From UBA5499 sp002426275 (GTDB lineage: Bacteria; Bacillota; DTU084): a DNA stretch of 13,314 nucleotides. The translations under genes were made by a program, and so were the position numbers. Below, piece after piece: positions 7,306 through 13,314 of the stretch; positions within the stretch are counted from its first letter, which is position 1, and each line of letters starts with the position of its first letter. Location: assembly GCA_937888735.1 (NCBI GenBank), contig CALASN010000134.1:1-13314 (forward strand), read 5' to 3'. Below the pieces are notes generated by a model. The model worked only from the letters and a program-made list of their open reading frames with translations, was not told where the DNA came from and did not search any database.

Positions 7306-7670
7306 TCTTCGTCTTCGCTCTCCAGACGTGACTCGAAGATCGTGCGTACGCGTTCAAACTCGTTGTCATCATCAATGCCAACCAGGACTTCTCCATCGTC
7401 GGACTCTTCCATGCGCAGAAGGAGCATTTCCCCTTCTTCCATCAAGGGGATATCTTCAGGTTCAAAATCAGAGTTTTCTTCGTCCGCGTCTTCATCCTCA
7501 TCGAAAATATCGTCTTCCTCCAGGCTCTGCAATGCGGCATACCTGTTCCCTTCGGACTCAAACACATCGATTATGTAGAAAGAACGGGGGATTCCACTTT
7601 CCTCATCTATGAGGGTAATGACCTCGTCATTCTGAAACTCTTCTATGTCGTCATGATTCTTTTCACTCAT
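7302..7670 (-). CDS. yrzB: DUF1292 (YrzB-like) acidic protein
   Basis: 122 residues, ATG at 7668-7670. The first half carries the DUF1292 pattern: NDEVITLIDEESG, FYIIDVFESEGNRYAAL, and later MLLLRMEE before a C-terminal FERVRTIFE segment. It is longer than B. subtilis YrzB (about 93) because of a very acidic middle (about residues 50-75, mostly Asp/Glu) and a second acidic tail. No molecular function is known. It overlaps the 3' end of ruvX by 8 bases (ATGAGTGA), as expected of coupled translation; yrzB sits next to ruvX (yrrK) in many Firmicutes. It is the last gene of the dxs transcript. Confidence 0.85.
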   Translation of the reverse strand: MSEKNHDDIEEFQNDEVITLIDEESGIPRSFYIIDVFESEGNRYAALQSLEEDDIFDEDEDADEENSDFEPEDIPLMEEGEMLLLRMEESDDGEVLVGIDDDNEFERVRTIFESRLESEDED

Positions 7671-8115
7671 CTTCCTTCACCCCTCTTGTGACATTTTTTT
7701 GATATCGCAGATATCCCTCTAGAATCATAGCTGCAGCCACTTGGTCAATTATATGTTTGCGTCTTTGGCGGCTCAGGTCTGCCTCAATTAACCCCCTCTC
7801 CGCCGCTACTGTGGAAAGACGCTCATCCCACATTACAACCCCTACCTGGGGAGGAAGCGCTCGCGCCAGACCTTTGGCAAAATCCTCGGCGTTTTGAGCC
7901 TGCGGTCCGATGGTGCCATTCATATTCTTGGGCAAGCCGACTACCACCTGACCGATCTCCCACTTGTCTGTCAGCTCTCTTATTTTTTGCCAAATTTCCT
8001 CCCAATTATGTTCTTGGCAGTCTATAGTTTCTAACCCTCTGGCCGTCCATCCCAATGGATCGCTGATGGCAAGCCCTAGCCTTCTTTTGCCCACGTCAAC
8101 GCCGAGATATCTCAT
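7663..8115 (-). CDS. ruvX: RuvX/YqgF family nuclease (pre-16S rRNA maturation)
   Basis: 150 residues. ATG at 8113-8115 with GGAGAG upstream; it starts inside the last 20 bases of dxs. RNase H-like fold with the acidic residues in place: D7 in YLGVDVGKRRLGLA, E98 in WDERLST and D124 in IIDQVAA. VGLPKNMNGTIGPQA (59-73) is the other family signature. YqgF in E. coli is involved in processing the 5' end of 16S rRNA; the Holliday-junction resolvase label comes from the fold. The tight overlap on both sides places it in one operon with dxs and yrzB. Confidence 0.94.
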   Translation of the reverse strand: MRYLGVDVGKRRLGLAISDPLGWTARGLETIDCQEHNWEEIWQKIRELTDKWEIGQVVVGLPKNMNGTIGPQAQNAEDFAKGLARALPPQVGVVMWDERLSTVAAERGLIEADLSRQRRKHIIDQVAAAMILEGYLRYQKNVTRGVKEDE

Positions 8116-9988
8116 AGCTTCTCTCCAAATCTAAAAATGCCTCTTTTACGTTCTCCGCGCTCAATCCGCACTCTTTCCTCAGCAGGGAAACCGGTCCATG
8201 CGTGACAAACCGGTCCGGAAGAGCAACGCAGCGAACTGGCAGGAACAGCTGATTTTGCTGAAAAAACTCCAACACGGCGCCGCCGAATCCGCCGGAGAGC
8301 ACATTTTCCTCCACTGTCAGCACAAAACCGGCTTTTTGCGCCCACAAAAGCAATCTTTCATCTAAAGGCTTGACAAATCGAGCGTCAATTACTTTGGGAA
8401 CTGCATGCCCTTCTTGCGCTAATTGCCCGGCAACCTGTTGGGCTAGGGATACTGCAGAGCCGACGGCAAAAATCGCGCCTCTCTTTCCGGCGAGGATTTG
8501 CCTGGCTTCTCCCTTGTTGAGAATGGGAATTTCCTCCAGCCGAGCGTATGGATCGTCTTCGCCTGCGCCTCTAGGGTAACGGATAGCAACAGGACTGTTC
8601 CACAAAAAAGCGCTTTTCAGCATCATCTGCAATTCCCGTAGGTTAGCCGGACATGCGACAGTCATATTGGGCAGTTGCCGCAGGTAGCTGAGATCCAAAA
8701 TTCCATGGTGGGTCTGACCGTCCTCGCCCACAAGGCCCGCCCGATCAACAGCGAAAACAACTGGCAGGGCGGACAAACACACGTCGTGCACCAACTGATC
8801 GAACGCCCGCTGCAAAAAAGTGGAATAGATAGCAACCACGGGCTTTTCCCCGGCTAAGGCTAATCCCGCGGCAAAGGTAACCGCGTGCTGTTCGGCGATC
8901 CCCACATCAAAAAAACGCTTGGGGAATCTCTCCCGAAAACTTTTAAGTCCCGTACCTTCGGGCATGGCGGCTGTGACTGCGCAGATCCTGCCGTTCTCCT
9001 CAGCCAGACGAACCAGCGTCTCGCTGAAAACATCGGTGTATGTAGGCATAAAGCTGATTTGTTTGGGTTTGCCCGTTTGAATGGAGAAAGGCCCCACGCC
9101 ATGGAAACAGTCCGGTTGTTCTTCCGCAGGCTTATATCCTTTCCCTTTTCTTGTGACAACATGCAGCAGCACAGGACCTTTCCGGTGACTGGCATCCACC
9201 AAAGCCCTACGCAAAGCCTGGATATTATGTCCGTCCACAGGTCCCAAATAAGTAAAACCCATCTCTTCAAACAACATTCCCGGCACAACCAAATATTTGA
9301 TGCTGCCTTTAAGTCTTTCGGCAAGCCTCATCATTGCCGGTCCGCCAGGCAGCTTTTGGAGTAAAAGATCAAAGTCATCCCTGGCTCGGTTAAGCGTGGG
9401 GTCTGTTCTCAGGCGGGTAAGATATTGGGAAAGAGCGCCAACATTGCGGGAGATGGACATTTCATTGTCGTTGAGCACAACCAACAAATCTGTTTTCAGC
9501 TGCCCCGCATGATTCAAAGCCTCAAAAGCCATCCCGCCGCCCATGGAGCCATCGCCGATAATAGCCACAACGCTCTCATTGGTTCCAGAGAGATCGCGCC
9601 CTTTAGCAAGGCCCAGGGCAATGGAAATGGAAGTACTGCTGTGTCCTGCATCCACAACGTCATGGGGGCTTTCCTTCCTGCGGGGAAAGCCGGCTAATCC
9701 TCCATACTGACGCAAAGAGTGAAACGCCTGCTGCCTTCCTGTGAGCAACTTGTGCGCATATGCCTGGTGACCCACATCCCAAACCAGTTTATCCTTCGGG
9801 CTGTTAAACGTCAAATGCAAAGCGATGGTCAACTCTACAGTGCCCAAACTCGAGGCCAAATGCCCTCCGGTTTTGGAAACAGTGGTGATGATTTCCTCTC
9901 TGATTTCCGCCGCCAGCTCTTTCAGCTGAGAACTTTTCAACTTTTGGAGATCCTGAGGCTGATGTATTTGTGAAAGTAGTTTGCCCAA
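8096..9988 (-). CDS. dxs: 1-deoxy-D-xylulose-5-phosphate synthase
   Basis: Condenses pyruvate and glyceraldehyde 3-phosphate to DXP, the entry step of the MEP isoprenoid route, using thiamine diphosphate. I start it at TTG 9986-9988 (630 residues, normal for Dxs). The frame is open upstream to 10084, but that part lies inside the previous gene and looks unlike Dxs. From the TTG the N-terminus MGKLLSQIHQPQDLQKL aligns with the family, and AAGGAG lies 11 bases upstream. Motifs: SKTGGHLASSLG (His43), WDVGHQAYAHK, the ThDP site GDGSMGGG (145-152) with N159, GPVDGH, and catalytic Glu366 in GIAEQHAV. Transketolase C-terminal domain complete. It follows the oapA-like gene by 7 bases and overlaps ruvX by 20. 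Confidence 0.96.
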   Translation of the reverse strand: MGKLLSQIHQPQDLQKLKSSQLKELAAEIREEIITTVSKTGGHLASSLGTVELTIALHLTFNSPKDKLVWDVGHQAYAHKLLTGRQQAFHSLRQYGGLAGFPRRKESPHDVVDAGHSSTSISIALGLAKGRDLSGTNESVVAIIGDGSMGGGMAFEALNHAGQLKTDLLVVLNDNEMSISRNVGALSQYLTRLRTDPTLNRARDDFDLLLQKLPGGPAMMRLAERLKGSIKYLVVPGMLFEEMGFTYLGPVDGHNIQALRRALVDASHRKGPVLLHVVTRKGKGYKPAEEQPDCFHGVGPFSIQTGKPKQISFMPTYTDVFSETLVRLAEENGRICAVTAAMPEGTGLKSFRERFPKRFFDVGIAEQHAVTFAAGLALAGEKPVVAIYSTFLQRAFDQLVHDVCLSALPVVFAVDRAGLVGEDGQTHHGILDLSYLRQLPNMTVACPANLRELQMMLKSAFLWNSPVAIRYPRGAGEDDPYARLEEIPILNKGEARQILAGKRGAIFAVGSAVSLAQQVAGQLAQEGHAVPKVIDARFVKPLDERLLLWAQKAGFVLTVEENVLSGGFGGAVLEFFQQNQLFLPVRCVALPDRFVTHGPVSLLRKECGLSAENVKEAFLDLERSYEISRR

Positions 9989-9995
9989 AACTTCC

Positions 9996-10529
9996 CTAAC
10001 TCCTTCGGCGATTCTTCCCCTTCTGAAAAAATCCCTCCCACCAGGACAGAACGGAAGCAACCTGATAGATGATTTTATCGGCATACTTAATTGCCGCGCC
10101 TTTGCCTAATGCCTTGCCACCCACTGTCAAGGTGGAGACTATGGGAGCCATCAGGGCAATCAAGACAGGTCCGCCTAAAGAAGTGGCGACTATTGCTCCC
10201 ATGGCTCCGCTTAGGGTCCCTGCAATATCGCCCACCAAATCGTTACAAAAATTTGCGACTTCCCCCGCTCGCTTTACCAGTCTAATGGCTCGATTGGCAG
10301 CGGGAACTTGTTTTGCCGCCATAGCGTGAAATGTAGATTCATGAGCGGAAATCACGGCAGTGCCGATGATATCGAAAAGAATGCCAATTGAGATGATGAA
10401 CAGCAGAAACAACAACGAAAAAAAAGGCGAAATCTTCTCCAAAAAGCTTCTTGAAACTTCGGCAAGCACCAGTGTGACGCCAAAAGTCGAAGCTGCGACC
10501 AGCCAAATTCCTCGATATTCTTTCTTCAT
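9996..10529 (-). CDS. oapA: OLE-associated membrane protein (OapA-like)
   Basis: 177 residues; ATG at 10527-10529 with GGAGG 5 bases upstream. Hydrophobic segments at about 8-25, 36-60 and 99-136 (possibly two helices there), a basic stretch near 80-88 (RAIRLVKRAG) and a very basic tail (KGKNRRRS). Small membrane proteins of this size directly between OLE RNA and dxs are the known partner OapA; databases sometimes label them CorB-like Mg/Co transporters. In Halalkalibacterium halodurans, OapA binds OLE RNA and holds it at the membrane. Here the gene begins about 16 bases after the inferred RNA 3' end and stops 7 bases before dxs. The identity rests on size, topology and position. Confidence 0.82.
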   Translation of the reverse strand: MKKEYRGIWLVAASTFGVTLVLAEVSRSFLEKISPFFSLLFLLFIISIGILFDIIGTAVISAHESTFHAMAAKQVPAANRAIRLVKRAGEVANFCNDLVGDIAGTLSGAMGAIVATSLGGPVLIALMAPIVSTLTVGGKALGKGAAIKYADKIIYQVASVLSWWEGFFQKGKNRRRS

Positions 10530-10551
10530 GTATTCCTCCGGAAAACAAAAA

Positions 10552-11164
10552 AGAGGTAGTGGTAATCAACCGGGTAAATATTGTGGCTTAAGGTCCAGTA
10601 GGTTTTCCCAGCAAAGCACTGGAGCGTCGCCGCCTCCAATGGTTCCCCTTTCAGCTTTGCTCTGGCTTGCGCCAGGACTGGATTACCACTTAGTCCACAC
10701 TGCAATCCCCGACCGACCTGCCTTACGGCAACAGCCTAGGAGTTTTCCCCACACCACAAACCATATCCTAGCCTCTTTTGCAAAACGGCTTTCAAACGGC
10801 AAGGGGTCTTCTCCCTAGGGCCCCTGGAAGATGACCTGATTTCCGCTATCCCGCTTGTTTCGCTCAAGGCAGGCTACTCTGCACCCCACACAGCGTCATG
10901 TACTAGCGCACAAACATAGCTGCATCGCGTGCAGGTTCACATCCCATGCCGTAAAACGCGCAAGTCCCACGTACATGGGTCTCCACGGAGTAGGGTCAAC
11001 GCCTACATGCCATTGTAGATCGCCCTATCTCCTTAACCCCCAGCACCACCCTCGACTGGGCGTCGAAGGCCAGCACCAAGGACTTCATCGTTGTGCCCTT
11101 GACGGATTTTTAGGCCCGCCTTCAGATATGGAAGCAGTGACTAGGATACTGCACCACTACCTCT
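10552..11164 (-). repeat. Inverted repeat: 12-bp closing helix of the OLE RNA
   Basis: AGAGGTAGTGGT (RNA sense, 11153-11164) and ACCACTACCTCT (10552-10563) are perfect complements about 590 bases apart, with a G-U pair possible at each end. The 3' arm runs straight into a T-run (10547-10552). This pairing brings the two ends of the RNA together and is the best internal evidence that the whole interval is one RNA unit. Confidence 0.8.
10558..10690 (-). repeat. Inverted repeat sharing the 3' arm of the closing helix
   Basis: AGTGGTAATC (RNA sense, 10681-10690) is the perfect complement of GATTACCACT (10558-10567), a 10-bp stem enclosing about 113 bases. Six bases (10558-10563) are also used by the 12-bp closing helix, so the two full pairings exclude each other, or the strands split at a junction. 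Confidence 0.6.
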
Positions 11165-11176
11165 CAAATTACACTC

Positions 11177-11205
11177 ATTATACCATAATTACTGTCGCGA
11201 TGCAA
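11177..11205 (-). promoter_or_regulatory. Extended -10 promoter for OLE RNA
   Basis: On the minus strand TATAAT (11177-11182) is perfect and preceded by TGG, an extended -10; a 17-base spacer leads to TTGCAT (11200-11205), a half-matched -35. It begins 6 bases after the ispA stop. Predicted start is an A near 11170, just before the closing-helix strand. OLE can thus be made separately from, or in addition to, read-through from ispA. Confidence 0.68.
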
Positions 11206-11210
11206 TCCGA

Positions 11211-12077
11211 TCAAGATTGCCGCGAAATAACGTAATCTGCAAGCCCGGAGAGCGCCTCTGAACGCGCGGGAGCCAAGGCGGCTTTAGCGTCGGCAATAGC
11301 GGAGACAGCCAGCTTTTTGGCCTCTGCCGCCCCCAACAACACGGGATATGTTGTCTTCCCTAGCCTGGCATCGCTGCCTGCATTCTTGCCCATTTTTTCC
11401 GGATCGCCAGCCTCGTCCAAGAGATCGTCGATGATCTGAAAGGCTAACCCAAAATTCAAGCCATAAGCGGTAAGCGCAGCCAAATCCGCTTCCTGGGCGC
11501 CTGCCAAATGCGCGCCGCACCTCAGCGCGGAACACAGCAATGCCGCTGTCTTCCGCAGATGCAGCTGCTTCATCTGTTCTAATGACAGGCGCTTGCCTGT
11601 CCATTGGCAATCCAAAGCTTGCCCTTCCACCATGCCGGCAGGACCAATGGCCACTGCCAAATCGGAGATTGCTGCCAGTACGTTTGCCGCCGGCAAATTA
11701 AGTTTGCTCAGCAGCTCAAAGGCATAGGTCAGAAGTCCGTCTCCTGCTAAAAGCGCTACGGCTTCGCCAAAAACCCGATGATTCGTCGGCTTGCCACGCC
11801 TCATTTCATCGTCATCCATGCACGGCAGATCATCATGGATGAGCGAATAAGCCTGGACGCATTCCAAGGCAGCCGCGGCAGGCATAACCGCTTTAAGCTC
11901 AGCTAACCCCGAGTATTCGGCCGCAGCCAAAAAAAGGACGGCCCGCAGACGTTTGCCGCCGCCCAAGGTGGTATAGCGCATGGCATCGGCCAATACTCCA
12001 TCTCGGGGCAAAAGCTGCGTCAAGGAATCCTCCACCATGGCGGCCCGTTGCTTCAGATAGGAGTCCAGTTCAAACAT
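11211..12077 (-). CDS. ispA: Farnesyl diphosphate synthase (polyprenyl synthetase family)
   Basis: Adds isopentenyl diphosphate to DMAPP and GPP to give farnesyl diphosphate, precursor of undecaprenyl and quinone side chains. Start ATG 12075-12077 (288 residues) with GAGGAGG upstream, overlapping the xseB stop as ATGTTTGA; the open frame upstream to 12128 is inside xseB. Motifs: LGGGKRLR (39-46), first Asp-rich motif DDLPCMD (82-88) with Tyr77 five residues ahead as in bacterial FPP synthases, GQALD (152-156), and second motif DDLLD (217-221). All catalytic aspartates are present. The chain-length call to C15 is from the first-motif pattern and operon context. Confidence 0.94.
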   Translation of the reverse strand: MFELDSYLKQRAAMVEDSLTQLLPRDGVLADAMRYTTLGGGKRLRAVLFLAAAEYSGLAELKAVMPAAAALECVQAYSLIHDDLPCMDDDEMRRGKPTNHRVFGEAVALLAGDGLLTYAFELLSKLNLPAANVLAAISDLAVAIGPAGMVEGQALDCQWTGKRLSLEQMKQLHLRKTAALLCSALRCGAHLAGAQEADLAALTAYGLNFGLAFQIIDDLLDEAGDPEKMGKNAGSDARLGKTTYPVLLGAAEAKKLAVSAIADAKAALAPARSEALSGLADYVISRQS

Positions 12078-12303
12078 CTTCGGCCTCCTCAAACAATTTT
12101 GTAAAGACTTTGCCGTCTTGATCTTCAAGGAGCAATTCTACCTTTCCTTCCGTCTCTTCCAGTTCTTTGGCGCATCTGCGCAGCAGCCTCACGCCTTCTT
12201 CGAATGTCGCCAAGGACTCAGCCAGAGGAAGTTTCCCTTCTTCCAAACTGCGCACCAATTCCTCAAGGCGGGCCAACGCTTGCTCAAATGTGAGTTCCTG
12301 CAC
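12070..12303 (-). CDS. xseB: Exodeoxyribonuclease VII small subunit
   Basis: 77 residues, typical for XseB. GTG at 12301-12303, with only a weak GGGGGTGAA ahead. The family pattern is clear: LTFEQALARLEELVRSLEEG near the N-terminus, then LPLAESLATFEEGVRLLRRC, a helical hairpin that coats the XseA catalytic subunit; together they degrade single-stranded DNA. Usually xseA lies directly upstream; here upstream is the rplT terminator, and no xseA is in the window. The 3' end overlaps ispA by 8 bases. Confidence 0.92.
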   Translation of the reverse strand: MQELTFEQALARLEELVRSLEEGKLPLAESLATFEEGVRLLRRCAKELEETEGKVELLLEDQDGKVFTKLFEEAEDV

Positions 12304-12320
12304 TTCTTCACCCCCAAATA

Positions 12321-12349
12321 GAAAACAAACCTGGGAGAATCCCAGGTTT
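12321..12349 (-). terminator. Rho-independent terminator after rplT, overlapping its stop codon
   Basis: On the minus strand AAACCTGGGA-TTC-TCCCAGGTTT is a perfect 10-bp hairpin (12327-12349), followed by GTTTTC. The first arm contains part of the rplT TAA (12348-12350). The T-run is short and interrupted, so read-through into xseB is plausible and may be needed, since only 17 bases lie between the T-run and the xseB GTG. Confidence 0.82.
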
Positions 12350-12707
12350 ATGCTTCTAACTTTTCCTTGGCAAGGATCACTAAATTGTTAAACGCAGCGC
12401 TGTCGTTTACCGCCAAATCTGCAAGCATCTTACGATTTACCACAACGCCCGCCTGGCGTAATCCGCAAATGAAACGGCTGTAGCTTACGCCTTCCTGTCT
12501 GGCCGCAGCATTGATTCTGGCAATCCAAAGCTTGCGAAATTCGCGCTTTTTCAGCCTGCGGTGAATGTAGGCATAATTGAGGGCCTTCATGACTGCTGTA
12601 TTAGCCGGCCGGAAAGTCCTGCTTCTTGATCCGTAATATCCTCTTGCTTGTTTTAATATCTTCTTATGGCGGCGTCTTGTTACCACTCCGCCTTTTGCGC
12701 GCGGCAT
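12348..12707 (-). CDS. rplT: 50S ribosomal protein L20
   Basis: 119 residues, the normal size; ATG at 12705-12707 with AAGGAGGAG upstream. It carries the classic L20 sequence: very basic N-terminus MPRAKGGVVTRRRHKKILK, RSRTFRPANTAVMKALNYAY, and the globular C-terminal half. It is an assembly protein binding 23S rRNA. It is the third gene of infC-rpmI-rplT, an operon known to be autoregulated by L20 in several bacteria; the leader where that would act is outside the window. Confidence 0.98.
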   Translation of the reverse strand: MPRAKGGVVTRRRHKKILKQARGYYGSRSRTFRPANTAVMKALNYAYIHRRLKKREFRKLWIARINAAARQEGVSYSRFICGLRQAGVVVNRKMLADLAVNDSAAFNNLVILAKEKLEA

Positions 12708-12721
12708 AGTATTCTCCTCCT

Positions 12722-12919
12722 TTAACCTAGAGCCAACATTTTACGAATTTTCTTTGCCTCGGCCGGGCTCACCACTTCTGCCTTGCGAAGTTTTCGCTTC
12801 CGCTTGCTGGTCTTTTTTTCCAGGATATGGCTTTTAAACGCCTTGTTCTTCACAAATTTACCGCTACCCGTGACTTTAAACCTTTTGGCTGCGCCACGGT
12901 GACTTTTCATCTTAGGCAT
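12722..12919 (-). CDS. rpmI: 50S ribosomal protein L35
   Basis: 65 residues, ATG at 12917-12919 with AAGGAGG 8 bases upstream. Begins MPKMKSHRGAAKRFKVTGSG, the standard L35 start, and is strongly basic throughout. It lies between infC (17 bases before) and rplT (14 bases after) as in nearly all bacteria. Confidence 0.98.
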   Translation of the reverse strand: MPKMKSHRGAAKRFKVTGSGKFVKNKAFKSHILEKKTSKRKRKLRKAEVVSPAEAKKIRKMLALG

Positions 12920-12936
12920 GTGGGTTCCTCCTTTTC

Positions 12937-13314
12937 CTATTGCTTAGGGGCTAGGATCATGATCATGTTTCTGCCTTCAACGCGGGGAGCACGTTCCATA
13001 ACTGCAATTTCAGAAAGAGTTTCCGCCAACCGTTCCAGAAGCTTTTTCCCCAGATCTGCATGCACAATTTCCCTGCCGCGGAAACGAATGGTACATTTTA
13101 CCTTATCTCCGTCTTTCAGAAACTTCTCCGCATTGCGATGTTTGACCTGAAAATCGTGCTCTTCGATCTTAGGTGTCATGCGCACTTCTTTGACTTCGAT
13201 AACCTTCTGCTTCTTTCTAGCTTCTCTTCCCCGCTTGCTTTGTTCATAGCGATACTTCCCGTAGTCCATGATCCGGCATACGGGTGGCCGCGCAGTGGGA
13301 GCGATTTCCACCAG
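12937..13314 (-). CDS. infC: Translation initiation factor IF-3 (N-terminus off right edge)
   Basis: 126 codons visible, ending TAG at 12937-12939. The frame is open to the window edge, so the start and about the first 40-50 residues are missing; the GTG at 13309-13311 is an internal valine. Seen are the end of the N-terminal domain (PPVCRIMDYGKYRYEQ), the basic linker, and the C-terminal 30S-binding domain with KVKCTIRFRGREI and a final NMIMILAPKQ. IF-3 controls start-codon choice and subunit splitting. First visible gene of the ribosomal operon. Confidence 0.97.
   Translation of the reverse strand: MVEIAPTARPPVCRIMDYGKYRYEQSKRGREARKKQKVIEVKEVRMTPKIEEHDFQVKHRNAEKFLKDGDKVKCTIRFRGREIVHADLGKKLLERLAETLSEIAVMERAPRVEGRNMIMILAPKQ

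Larger units (their letters stand above)
10545..11170 (-). ncRNA. ole: OLE RNA (Ornate, Large, Extremophilic RNA)
   Basis: About 626 bases, close to the typical OLE length (about 600), in the known setting ispA-OLE-oapA-dxs. OLE forms a membrane ribonucleoprotein with OapA; loss in H. halodurans gives sensitivity to cold, alcohol and magnesium stress. No plausible gene lies on either strand. The 5' end is inferred from the promoter, the 3' end from the closing helix and T-run. Visible helices (5' to 3' in RNA): 12-bp closing helix 11153-11164 with 10552-10563; hairpin 11049-11069; long bulged hairpin 10987-11032; GUAA-loop hairpin 10719-10730; GCAA-loop hairpin 10662-10675; stem 10654-10661 with 10610-10617 enclosing a GCGA-loop hairpin 10620-10638. 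Three GNRA loops mark a folded RNA. I did not test it against the OLE covariance model. Confidence 0.87.

Noticed and set aside
8860..9364. Overlapping 154- and 159-codon frames inside dxs on both strands
   Set aside because: Shadows of dxs, whose frame carries continuous thiamine-enzyme motifs.
11041..11078. 8-base direct repeat CAGCACCA at 11041 and 11071
   Set aside because: Flanks the 11049-11069 hairpin within OLE RNA and is short enough to be chance; not a CRISPR or attachment site.
10530..11210. Group II intron or IS remnant as an explanation for the 680-base gap
   Set aside because: No transposase or reverse-transcriptase fragment and no element-like direct repeats at the edges; the isoprenoid operon context and complementary ends fit OLE RNA far better.
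10360..11235. Plus-strand open frames of 152 and 126 codons (10360-10818, 10855-11235) across the oapA/OLE region
   Set aside because: Their products have no recognisable domain, the first runs through oapA antisense, and the region is explained by a structured minus-strand RNA with promoter and closing helix.

Overview
The window is chromosomal DNA from an endospore-forming member of the Firmicutes, probably a clostridial-type anaerobe. Three things point there: an intact sporulation sigma factor SigK with its pro-sequence, the yqeG-yqeH pair, and the arrangement xseB-ispA-[large structured non-coding RNA]-small membrane protein-dxs, which is the known setting of OLE RNA (Ornate, Large, Extremophilic). 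Species cannot be fixed from the sequence. Four genes start with TTG and two with GTG. I see no IS elements, prophage, tRNA, rRNA or CRISPR.

Left part (1-3364). The N-terminal part of a TldD-like protein lies on the minus strand and runs off the left edge. Next is a minus-strand 57-residue small protein with its own terminator and a SigE-like promoter. Divergent from it are sigK, yqeG (HAD phosphatase family) and yqeH (circularly permuted GTPase of ribosome assembly). yqeH has no ATG/GTG/TTG start ahead of its zinc finger.

Middle part (3361-7670). A class B penicillin-binding protein (minus) ends tail-to-tail with yqeH, the two stop codons overlapping. Divergent from it is a two-gene operon, a U32-family protein (TrhP-like) and mltG (plus). 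mltG in turn meets yrzB (DUF1292, minus) tail-to-tail with the same CTAA stop overlap.

Right part (7302-13314), all minus. Read in the direction of transcription the order is infC (partial), rpmI, rplT, terminator, xseB, ispA, OLE RNA, oapA-like gene, dxs, ruvX, yrzB. Dxs (first step of the MEP pathway) and IspA (farnesyl diphosphate synthase) make isoprenoid precursors. The 680-base stretch between ispA and the membrane-protein gene has no credible gene. It holds an extended -10 promoter, a set of strong hairpins (three with GNRA loops) and a 12-bp helix joining its two ends. I call it OLE RNA and the next gene its membrane partner OapA, on context, length and visible structure; a covariance-model search would settle it. 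This known but poorly understood RNA-protein system is the most interesting content of the window.
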